Positions 14,819 to 20,745 of a DNA stretch of 20,745 bases are shown here, piece after piece. Below the pieces are notes generated by a model. That model searched no databases and was not told the origin of the DNA. It saw only the letters and a program-made list of their open reading frames with translations. Source of the stretch: a virus. A program made the position numbers and the translations under genes. The stretch's first letter is position 1. Each line of letters starts with the position of its first letter. The DNA lies in the IMG/VR virus record IMGVR_UViG_3300043773_000511, positions 1 to 20,745 of that record; one strand, written 5' to 3'.

Positions 14819-14846
14819 TTGACTGTCTTCGTTGGTGGTGTATACT
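14819..14846 (+). promoter_or_regulatory. Sigma70-like promoter for the primase gene, ultra-short leader
   Basis: TTGACT at 14819-14824 and TATACT at 14841-14846 are spaced by 16 bases, and the sequence just before the -10 box (TTGGTGGTG) resembles that before the helicase promoter. The -10 box ends 11 bases before ATG 14858, so the leader would be about five bases. GTCAAC at 14783-14788 is an inverted copy of GTTGAC at the -35 box and might be an operator half. That point is weak. Confidence 0.75.
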
Positions 14847-14857
14847 TTCCGAACCAC

Positions 14858-15898
14858 ATGAGCAACTACATCGACAGCAAGTACATCAACATCATCTCCC
14901 CTAGGCTGCAACGCTTTGGGTGGAAGAAGCAGAGCCTTGCTGTCTGTCGATGCCCCATCTGTGGAGACAGCCAGAAGTCCAAGAGCAAGACGAGGTTCTA
15001 CTTCTACGAGAAGAAGGGCGGATTCTTCGTCCGTTGCCACAATTGCGACTATGGCACCACCTTGGGGAAGTTCATCGAATACATCGATCCGTTCGTGTAC
15101 AAGCAGTACATGCTTGAGAAGTACCGTGATGGTCTTGAGGGTCGCCATGACGGAAAGGCCGATGCCGAGAAGCAGTTCAAGTTTGAAAAGCCCGTGTTCG
15201 AAAGCAAGCGCAGGGAACTTCTGCTTGAATCCCTTGAGCCCTTGACCGATCTGCCCGATGACCACAAGGCGGTGGAATTCGTCAGGAACCGAAGGATTCC
15301 CGTGGAGCAATGGGAGAGGCTTTACTTCACGGAGGACTTTGGGTGGTGGGCCAAGCAAGTCGATCCCGAGATCGAATCCCCTCCCGACGAGCGGTTGGTC
15401 ATTCCAATCATGCGTGGCAATCGATTGGTTGCAGCACAGGGAAGATCGCTGTCTTCCACGGCTTCCGGCAGGATCATTCGCTACATCACCATCAAGCGAG
15501 ACAAGGACTTGCAGTCCATCTGGTTCGGCTTGGAGCGCATCGACAAGACCAAGCCCGTGATTGTGGTCGAAGGACCGCTCGATTCGCTGTTCCTTCCCAA
15601 CTGCGTGGCAATGCTTGGAGCAAAGCACATCGGTGAACTGCCTGCGGAACTTGAGGGATGCAACATTACCTTTGCCCTTGACAATGAGCCAAGGAACAAG
15701 GAAGTGGTGGGAATTTATCAAAAACTCGTGGAAGACGGATACCGTGTCTGCTTCTGGCCTGAGAACATTCGGGTGAAGGACATCAACGACATGGTGATTG
15801 CAGGACACGAACCCAAGGAAATTGAAAGAACGATACGGGAAAATTCGTCAAGTGGGCTGATTGCCAGACTGAAACTGTCCACATGGCGGCATACATGA
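14858..15898 (+). CDS. 61: DNA primase, T4 gp61 family
   Basis: A 346-residue protein (T4 gp61 is 342) that makes RNA primers for lagging-strand synthesis in complex with the helicase at 2830. A zinc-binding domain is visible at the N-terminus: CPIC at residues 32-35 and CHNC at 60-63. The TOPRIM catalytic core has VVEGPLDS with Glu238 and Asp242, and FALDNEP with Asp275 and Glu277 as metal ligands. The open frame extends 15 codons upstream to 14813, but those codons run through the -35 and -10 boxes, so ATG 14858 is the start. There is no Shine-Dalgarno site. The stop lies one base before the next late-promoter octamer. Confidence 0.93.
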   Translation: MSNYIDSKYINIISPRLQRFGWKKQSLAVCRCPICGDSQKSKSKTRFYFYEKKGGFFVRCHNCDYGTTLGKFIEYIDPFVYKQYMLEKYRDGLEGRHDGKADAEKQFKFEKPVFESKRRELLLESLEPLTDLPDDHKAVEFVRNRRIPVEQWERLYFTEDFGWWAKQVDPEIESPPDERLVIPIMRGNRLVAAQGRSLSSTASGRIIRYITIKRDKDLQSIWFGLERIDKTKPVIVVEGPLDSLFLPNCVAMLGAKHIGELPAELEGCNITFALDNEPRNKEVVGIYQKLVEDGYRVCFWPENIRVKDINDMVIAGHEPKEIERTIRENSSSGLIARLKLSTWRHT

Positions 15899-15906
15899 AC
15901 TAAATA
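15899..15906 (+). promoter_or_regulatory. T4-type late promoter ACTAAATA, leaderless geometry
   Basis: ACTAAATACC directly follows the primase stop. The octamer ends exactly six bases before ATG 15912, so T4 late geometry puts the first transcribed base on the A of the ATG. No Shine-Dalgarno site is present. Confidence 0.65.
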
Positions 15907-15911
15907 CCAAC

Positions 15912-16649
15912 ATGAGCGAAGAATCAACAGAACAACCACAGAATGACGAAACAGAAGTTCAGTCCTCTCCCATTGGCGATCTGATCGACCGTCTGCAAAG
16001 CAAGGACTTGATCGGAGGAAAGGACATGATTCGTTCCATCCTCTTCTCCAAGTTGAGGGGACGGCTAGACACCCTCAATTCAACTACGGCTCCTATCGAT
16101 GGAATCGAAGTCAATGAACCCGAGGTTGAGATTGCTGAAAGCGGCGTTGGTGCTGCCCTGACTCCTGACAAGCAGGGAACCGCCCGTAGAGGATTCAAGC
16201 CTCACTACCGTCAGTTCCCGACCGAGTTCGTGTGGACCGCCGAGAAGGATGGTCAAATCATCGACACCGCAAAGATGAACGCCGAGACTCTTGATCGGGC
16301 ACAGGAAGCCATGAAGGAACTTGGCAAGATCATGGCCGAGAAGGGTGCGGAGGTCATCAAGATTCATGGTCGCGATGGCAAGGTTCTTTCGTCCATGAAA
16401 ATCGGTGAGTCCGTGGAGGCCGGGGGGTGGAACCTAGGTGACTTGGACAAGATCACCGGAACAGGCAAGGCCATGGGTGCAAAGGTCAGCGACATGATGG
16501 TGAACATCCGCGAAAAGATCGTCAAGCGTGGCGAGAAGTTCGTCATCCTTTCCAAGGATGGCAGCAAGCAACTTGGCGAGTACGACAACCTTGCGGATGC
16601 CGAGAAACGCCTGCGGCAGATTGAGTATTTCAAGCACATGAAGAAGTGA
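15912..16649 (+). CDS. Late, probably virion-associated protein of unknown function
   Basis: A 245-residue acidic-to-basic protein. Residues 1-20 are Glu/Gln/Ser-rich. The segment IGDLIDRLQSKDLIGGKDMIRSILFSKL (21-48) is helical, and a low-complexity linker follows. The C-terminal third (IREKIVKRGEKFVILSKDG to RQIEYFKHMKK) forms strand-strand-helix, with the FVILSKDGSKxLGxYxxxxxAEKRLRQIE pattern common at the ends of phage proteins. I recall no function for it. The late promoter and lack of enzyme motifs point to a scaffold or minor virion part. Its transcript is predicted to be leaderless. ThyX follows 14 bases later with its own Shine-Dalgarno site, probably on the same message. Confidence 0.65.
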   Translation: MSEESTEQPQNDETEVQSSPIGDLIDRLQSKDLIGGKDMIRSILFSKLRGRLDTLNSTTAPIDGIEVNEPEVEIAESGVGAALTPDKQGTARRGFKPHYRQFPTEFVWTAEKDGQIIDTAKMNAETLDRAQEAMKELGKIMAEKGAEVIKIHGRDGKVLSSMKIGESVEAGGWNLGDLDKITGTGKAMGAKVSDMMVNIREKIVKRGEKFVILSKDGSKQLGEYDNLADAEKRLRQIEYFKHMKK

Positions 16650-16663
16650 CAAGGAGATAGATC

Positions 16664-17407
16664 ATGCAAGTTACTGAAGTGTTGGGTGGGCGACCGAAGA
16701 GTGTCCTTGCTTTGGACAAGGGGTTCGTTGAATATATCGATCATCTTGGCGATGACCTGACCGTGGTGAATGCGGCTCGGGTTTCGTTCCACAAGGAAAG
16801 CAGTTGGGAGTGGGAGGATTCACATGTCCCCCGTGGTCATCTGTCCGAGAAGGACCAGAAACTCATCAAGTACCTTGCCAAGCACAAGCATTGGACACCT
16901 TTCGCTCACCCACAGGTGACGCTCCGAATCAAGGCTCCAATCTTCGTTCGGACGCAACTCTTCAAGCACAAGGTAGGATTCACCGAGAACGAGGTTTCTC
17001 GTCGCTATATCTCTGAGCCGCCACAGGTCTATTACCCCCGTTGGCGTGGCAAGCCCACAAACGGCGCAAAGCAGGGTTCCGATGACTTTCTGCCCGTCAA
17101 CGAAGAACTCAATACCATCAATCGACACTACGAGATGACGGTCAGGGAGTCTCTTCTGACCTATCACGAACTAATTGATCGTGGGGTTGCACCCGAGCAG
17201 GCACGGGCGGTCTTGCCGCAGGGAACCTACACGGAGTGGTGGTGGACTGGATCTTTGTCCGCATATGCCCGTGTGTATGCACAGCGCATAGACGCACACG
17301 CACAATGGGAAGTTCAGCAGTATGCACAGGCCATCAATTTGATTATTGCGCCTTTGTTCAAGCATTCTTGGGCGGCACTCACGGAAAAGCCATCTGCGGG
17401 TATCTAA
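16664..17407 (+). CDS. thyX: FAD-dependent thymidylate synthase ThyX
   Basis: A 247-residue protein that makes dTMP from dUMP with FAD, NADPH and methylene-tetrahydrofolate, supplying thymidine for phage DNA. The ThyX signature appears at 101-115 as KHKVGFTENEVSRRY, the Lys-His-Lys variant of the RHR motif often seen in phage enzymes. Further on are ARAVLPQGTYTE (180-191) and RIDAHAQWEVQ (208-218), which bind nucleotide and flavin. Length fits the family (about 210-260). ATG 16664 follows AAGGAG at a good distance. The stop codon TAA lies inside the next late-promoter octamer. It sits in a late transcription unit between virion-type genes, which is a little unexpected for a nucleotide-metabolism gene. 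Confidence 0.93.
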   Translation: MQVTEVLGGRPKSVLALDKGFVEYIDHLGDDLTVVNAARVSFHKESSWEWEDSHVPRGHLSEKDQKLIKYLAKHKHWTPFAHPQVTLRIKAPIFVRTQLFKHKVGFTENEVSRRYISEPPQVYYPRWRGKPTNGAKQGSDDFLPVNEELNTINRHYEMTVRESLLTYHELIDRGVAPEQARAVLPQGTYTEWWWTGSLSAYARVYAQRIDAHAQWEVQQYAQAINLIIAPLFKHSWAALTEKPSAGI

Positions 17408-17410
17408 ATA
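17403..17410 (+). promoter_or_regulatory. T4-type late promoter TCTAAATA, leaderless geometry
   Basis: TCTAAATACC overlaps the thyX stop codon and ends seven bases before ATG 17417. The predicted transcript start is 17416, one base before the ATG. No Shine-Dalgarno site is present. Confidence 0.65.
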
Positions 17411-17416
17411 CCTTGC

Positions 17417-18871
17417 ATGGCCAAATTCCGAGACTTCATAGGCAAGGAACCCGATCCCGAAGGGTTGGAAGAACTGTACAAGGAATTTCAGGAGTTCATG
17501 GAGGCTCCTGAGCCGGATGTAGTCTCGTCTGCAACATCCAAGCAAAAAATCCGAGTAGTGAGGGGTTCACCCGGCCCGAAGGGCGAAAAGGGTGACAAGG
17601 GAGACACCGGCGAACGGGGTCTTCGTGGTTTGCGTGGAATCACAGGCCCAAGGGGCGAAAGAGGTGACCGTGGCGAGAAGGGCGACAAGGGCGAGCGTGG
17701 CGAAAAGGGTCCGCAGGGCGAAAGAGGTCCGCAAGGCGAGGTCGGCCCCCGTGGGGAAAAAGGAAGTGACGGGAAAGCGGGTGCCCAAGGCACACCTGGA
17801 CCCCAAGGTCTTCGTGGCGAAAAAGGTGACAAGGGAGACAGAGGAGAAGCAGGGCCGCAAGGACTGAAGGGGGTTGCTGGTCCCAAGGGGGACAAGGGAG
17901 AGAAGGGCGATGTAGGCCCACGGGGTATCGCTGGCCCCAAGGGAGACAAAGGAGATAAGGGCGATAAGGGAGACAAGGGTGAGCCGGGTCTTCAGGGAAT
18001 CGCCGGAGTCGCGGGAGCCAAAGGAGAGAAGGGTGCTGTTGGTCCAGTTGGTCCGCAGGGCAAGCGTGGTTCCAAGGGACAAAAGGGTGACCGTGGAGAA
18101 AAGGGCGAGAAGGGTGATGTTGGTCCTGCCGGTCCACAAGGTGAGAAGGGTGCCACGGGAGACTCTGGCGTTCTTCATGCAATCTATCCACTCAAGTACG
18201 ATCCCAAGTCAAAGACACTCAAGGTAGACCTTACCAACCTGAATCGCGGAACCACCGTACTGGGCAATCCCGGCGGCGGAATGGGTGAAGCATTCAAGTT
18301 CGTTGAAGTCGCAGGACAGCCCGGTCTTACTGCCATCCAGTATCAGGCAGAGACTCTTCGGTTCGATGCAGGCAACAATGTACAACTGATCACCAACCCT
18401 GCGACGAACAGCATAACCATATCCTCTTCGGGCACGAACTTCTTCTATCAGCCCGATCCCCCGACATCGGGATTCACCGCCGGTTCACGATGGATGGATT
18501 CGGATGATGGACAGGAGTACATCTACATCAATGACGGCAACACGCAGCAATGGGTGCAGCCCACGGTGAATCCTGCAATGGTGGTTGCCGTGACATCGGT
18601 AACGGGAAGCACATACCTAGCCACGGGTAGGGATCACTACATCGGTGTCAACGCAACCGGACCCGTGACGATAACTCTTCCTTCCCTGCCGTTCACGGGA
18701 AGGGAAATCATCGTCAAGGATGAGTCGGGTCGGGCAGGAGAGCCTTATCGATACATCACCATAGTCGGTGCAACGGCGGCAGACACGGTTGACAACCAAG
18801 AGTCCGCAACCATCAATCTAAATAACGCAGGACTGCATTTCATATACAACAATGGGTGGAGAATAGTATGA
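17417..18871 (+). CDS. Collagen-like tail-fibre or virion surface protein
   Basis: A 484-residue protein. Residues 1-49 (MAKFRDFIGKEPD...) are a helical head. Residues 50-251 are about 67 uninterrupted Gly-X-Y triplets, dominated by charged GEK, GDK, GER and GPQ units that stabilise bacterial-type collagen helices without hydroxyproline. Residues 252-484 are beta-rich, with segments such as PVTITLPSLPFTGREIIVKDESG and [19 protein letters not shown] typical of phage fibre tips. A homotrimeric fibre with a rod and a receptor-binding or trimerising tip is the likely form. The start follows a late promoter by seven bases. The coding end contains another late octamer (18817) and overlaps the next start by four bases. 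Opposite-strand open frames here are side effects of the Gly-X-Y repeats. Confidence 0.88.
   Translation: MAKFRDFIGKEPDPEGLEELYKEFQEFMEAPEPDVVSSATSKQKIRVVRGSPGPKGEKGDKGDTGERGLRGLRGITGPRGERGDRGEKGDKGERGEKGPQGERGPQGEVGPRGEKGSDGKAGAQGTPGPQGLRGEKGDKGDRGEAGPQGLKGVAGPKGDKGEKGDVGPRGIAGPKGDKGDKGDKGDKGEPGLQGIAGVAGAKGEKGAVGPVGPQGKRGSKGQKGDRGEKGEKGDVGPAGPQGEKGATGDSGVLHAIYPLKYDPKSKTLKVDLTNLNRGTTVLGNPGGGMGEAFKFVEVAGQPGLTAIQYQAETLRFDAGNNVQLITNPATNSITISSSGTNFFYQPDPPTSGFTAGSRWMDSDDGQEYIYINDGNTQQWVQPTVNPAMVVAVTSVTGSTYLATGRDHYIGVNATGPVTITLPSLPFTGREIIVKDESGRAGEPYRYITIVGATAADTVDNQESATINLNNAGLHFIYNNGWRIV
18817..18824 (+). promoter_or_regulatory. T4-type late promoter TCTAAATA inside a coding region
   Basis: TCTAAATAAC lies within the last 55 bases of the collagen-like gene, using a CTA leucine codon. 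A start near 18830 would give a leader of about 38 bases with GGTGGAG at 18854-18860 as the Shine-Dalgarno site for ATG 18868. Confidence 0.5.
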
Positions 18872-20103
18872 GTTACCTTTTCAACGATCAAGTGCAATTC
18901 AAGGGAAATGCAGTAGATGCCTTCAACCGATTGAAAGTCTCTGCACCTTTCACGCTTTTCGACAGCCAGAATCGCTATCAGATGAACGACAAGTGGGACA
19001 CATTCGGTGCCACCGGAGGTACTGCCACATTCGCAGTACTTGAAAGCGCCATCAACATGACCGTGGGAACAACGGCAGGAAGCAAGGTCACACGGGAAAC
19101 CAAGAGGGTGTTCCCCTACCAACCCGGCAAGTCCCTGCTCGTCCTCAACACCTTTGCAATGAACACTCCCAAGGATGGTCTGTTGCAGCGGGTAGGGTAT
19201 TTCGGCATCACGGGAGGGGCGACCGCATCCGTTCCCTTCAATGGCATCTACTTGCAGCAAGACGGGCTCACGATGTCCATGTGCTTGGCTAGTGCGTCAC
19301 TTGGCAACACAATCACGGTCAATCAGTCAAATTGGAATGGAGACAAGTTCGATGGAAACGGAGAGTCGGGAAGGACTCTTGATCCAACCAAGGGAAACAT
19401 AATGTGGATGGACATTGAATGGCTCGGTGTCGGTGATGTGAGGACAGGGTTCATTGTAGATGGACGGCCAATCGTTGCCCATACATTCCACAACGACAAC
19501 CTGAATCCAACGACCTACATGACAACGGCGATATTGCCGATTCGGTATGAACTGATGAATACCAAGGGGCAGACCGGAAGCAGCACGATGAAGCAGATAT
19601 GCTCATCCGTGATAAGCGAGGGTGGATATGAAGGATTCAGCCGCAGACACAATGTCACCCATAACGGAGCAACCCTAAAGACCCTGACCACGGCGGGGGT
19701 GCAGTATCCGATCATCGCACTTCGACTCAATTCCAATCGGCTCGACAGCGTTGTGGTTCCTTCCAACATCAATGCCGTGATTCAGGAAACCAGCAACAAC
19801 AAGCCCAACACGGCACAGTATCGCATACTGTTCAACCCATCGATAAGCGGCGGTTCATGGGTCACCCACTACAACGGAAATGTTGACTACAACAACACAA
19901 TGGCAAGCATAACTGGTGGAACCGACATCATAGGCGGATACATCAGCAGCAGCGGATCTTTGGTAATATCGGATGTCAATGACTTCAATTTCCAAATCGG
20001 AAGAACCCAACTTGGAGTTAGCGATGTGATCGTGTTCACCATGACACCAATCTATGATGGTGCAAAGATATGCGCTGACTTCTCTTGGTTTGAGATCATC
20101 TGA
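18868..20103 (+). CDS. Conserved phage structural protein
   Basis: A 411-residue beta-rich protein of a family I recognise from many phages as an unnamed structural protein. It opens with [20 protein letters not shown] and goes on with [65 protein letters not shown] and [11 protein letters not shown], which come in the usual order for that family. ATG 18868 is chosen over the upstream in-frame ATG at 18856 because it follows a Shine-Dalgarno site and forms an ATGA overlap with the collagen-like gene. The last stop overlaps the next start (TGATG). The three-gene run suggests one fibre or baseplate assembly. Confidence 0.85.
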   Translation: MSYLFNDQVQFKGNAVDAFNRLKVSAPFTLFDSQNRYQMNDKWDTFGATGGTATFAVLESAINMTVGTTAGSKVTRETKRVFPYQPGKSLLVLNTFAMNTPKDGLLQRVGYFGITGGATASVPFNGIYLQQDGLTMSMCLASASLGNTITVNQSNWNGDKFDGNGESGRTLDPTKGNIMWMDIEWLGVGDVRTGFIVDGRPIVAHTFHNDNLNPTTYMTTAILPIRYELMNTKGQTGSSTMKQICSSVISEGGYEGFSRRHNVTHNGATLKTLTTAGVQYPIIALRLNSNRLDSVVVPSNINAVIQETSNNKPNTAQYRILFNPSISGGSWVTHYNGNVDYNNTMASITGGTDIIGGYISSSGSLVISDVNDFNFQIGRTQLGVSDVIVFTMTPIYDGAKICADFSWFEII

Positions 20104-20745
20104 TGCCCTTGGACTTTCCGTCGAATCCCTTCCTAAACCAGGTCTATGCTGCCAATGGCAAGGCTTGGCGATGGAACGGAGCCGCATGGGAGACACACAA
20201 CGCATCCCTTACGGTTGATTATGTCTCGGACATTAACGGCATATCCGGCAGCGTATCACTCACGGCTGGTGCAAATGTAACCATCACGAAGTCGGGACAG
20301 ACCCTGACAATTGCGTCTAGCGGAGGCGGCGGTGGAGGAACAGGAAGCGGCGCAAATGGTGCCACAGGAGCAACAGGTGCTACTGGTCCTGTGGGTGCCA
20401 CAGGTCCGCAGGGTGCTACTGGTTCCACGGGTCCGCAGGGTGCCACGGGTACACAAGGCCCAACAGGCCCACAGGGTGCAACGGGTACACAAGGCCCAAC
20501 AGGCCCACAGGGTGCAACAGGTCCTCAAGGAGAAATTGGCCCTCAAGGCATTCAGGGTGAAAGTTTTTACTTTAGAGGCCCTTACGGTGGTTCAGAGATT
20601 GTTTATAATCTCAATGATGTAGTTACATTCATTGGCAATTCTTATATTTGTTTAACTAATGGTCTTACTGGCTCTCAACCAGATTCTTTAGTGGGTTGGG
20701 ATGTATTTGTAGAAAAGGGTTCAACTGGCTCAACAGGAGACACTG
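20103..20745 (+). CDS. Second collagen-like fibre protein (5' part, runs off the window)
   Basis: The frame starts at ATG 20103, overlaps the previous stop by one base, and stays open for 214 codons to the window edge. Residues 1-35 ([24 protein letters not shown]) are a common phage fibre opening in which a short Trp-rich unit probably attaches to the virion. A serine/glycine-rich spacer [12 protein letters not shown] is followed by Gly-X-Y triplets rich in Thr, Ala, Pro and Gln ([23 protein letters not shown]), unlike the charged triplets of the 17417 protein. A beta-type domain follows ([20 protein letters not shown]), then a second collagen-like stretch starts at the edge. From about 20555 the DNA becomes clearly A/T-richer. 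Confidence 0.85.
   Translation, partial: MPLDFPSNPFLNQVYAANGKAWRWNGAAWETHNASLTVDYVSDINGISGSVSLTAGANVTITKSGQTLTIASSGGGGGGTGSGANGATGATGATGPVGATGPQGATGSTGPQGATGTQGPTGPQGATGTQGPTGPQGATGPQGEIGPQGIQGESFYFRGPYGGSEIVYNLNDVVTFIGNSYICLTNGLTGSQPDSLVGWDVFVEKGSTGSTGDT
20445..20516 (+). repeat. Exact 36-base tandem repeat, two copies
   Basis: 20445-20480 and 20481-20516 are identical over 36 bases, each beginning ACGGGTACAC. Each copy encodes 12 residues, [12 protein letters not shown], so changes in copy number would lengthen or shorten the collagen rod in frame. Confidence 0.92.

Noticed and set aside
14783-14823. GTCAAC...GTTGAC inverted repeat as an operator
   Set aside because: Six-base arms 29 bases apart can arise by chance, and the helicase promoter lacks the same arrangement.
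14813-14857. Fifteen-codon upstream extension of the primase
   Set aside because: These codons run through the -35 and -10 boxes of the promoter and would not be transcribed from it.
14687-15808. Minus-strand open frame of 373 codons
   Set aside because: It lies opposite the primase, which has its zinc site, TOPRIM residues and promoter on the + strand. Codon bias of the primase explains the open frame.
17550-18170. Repetitive DNA that might be taken for a CRISPR array or minisatellite
   Set aside because: The repetition follows a three-codon protein pattern with no constant repeat or spacer length.
17488-18191. Several minus-strand frames rich in Pro and Ser, and other + frames
   Set aside because: They are the complements and shifted frames of Gly-X-Y codons in the collagen-like gene.

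Overview
The window is a contiguous piece of a tailed-phage genome of the T4 type, with every supported gene on the + strand. The main evidence is a T4 gp41-like replicative helicase and a T4 gp61-like primase of nearly the T4 lengths. T4-style late-promoter octamers of the form nnTAAATA, a phage-type ThyX, a phage tRNA, a large conserved phage structural protein and collagen-like fibre genes add to this. There is no integrase, transposase, CRISPR array or rRNA. The sequence does not fix the host. Nothing found argues for a temperate phage.

Layout. (1) 1-2787: the end of an unidentified gene, then three translationally coupled genes: a kinase/class II aldolase fusion, a sugar nucleotidyltransferase and a short GDPD-like phosphodiesterase. 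They look like a module that makes or edits a nucleotide-activated sugar or polyol phosphate for a surface glycan. (2) 2788-4869: the helicase, a small phage protein, an overlapping zinc-ribbon protein and a tRNA-Ile(UAU)-like gene, under two sigma70-like promoters. (3) 4877-5368: a GroES-like protein between a late promoter and a strong terminator. (4) 5388-10102: a KWDG ligase-like protein, a 1061-residue fusion (NMNAT-like nucleotidyltransferase, RimK-like ATP-grasp ligase, RimB-like aspartic protease, phage-specific tail) and a small GHRPG-motif protein. (5) 10108-12656: three late, probably virion-associated proteins ending in a terminator. (6) 12658-14695: two conserved phage proteins and a lipoprotein-like, three-helix membrane protein. 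(7) 14819-17407: the primase under a third sigma70-like promoter, then a late virion-type protein and ThyX. (8) 17403-20745: a long collagen-like fibre protein, a conserved structural protein and the start of a second collagen-like protein that runs off the window.

Expression. Three promoters match TTGAMY-N16-TATACT and sit 7, 7 and 11 bases from the start codon. Three of the seven clear late octamers end only 6 or 7 bases before an ATG. With standard spacing from promoter to start site, transcripts for the helicase, the small 4283 gene, the KWDG protein, the 15912 gene and the collagen-like protein would begin at or next to the ATG, and the primase leader would be about 5 bases. Most genes with room for a leader have a Shine-Dalgarno site. 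This two-mode design, leaderless versus SD-led, is the most unusual regulatory signal here. The most unusual proteins are the 1061-residue fusion and the KWDG protein before it. Both, with several other late products, begin with a short MxxF-type sequence resembling the T4 internal-protein capsid-targeting tag, so some may be packaged and injected. That last point is inference.
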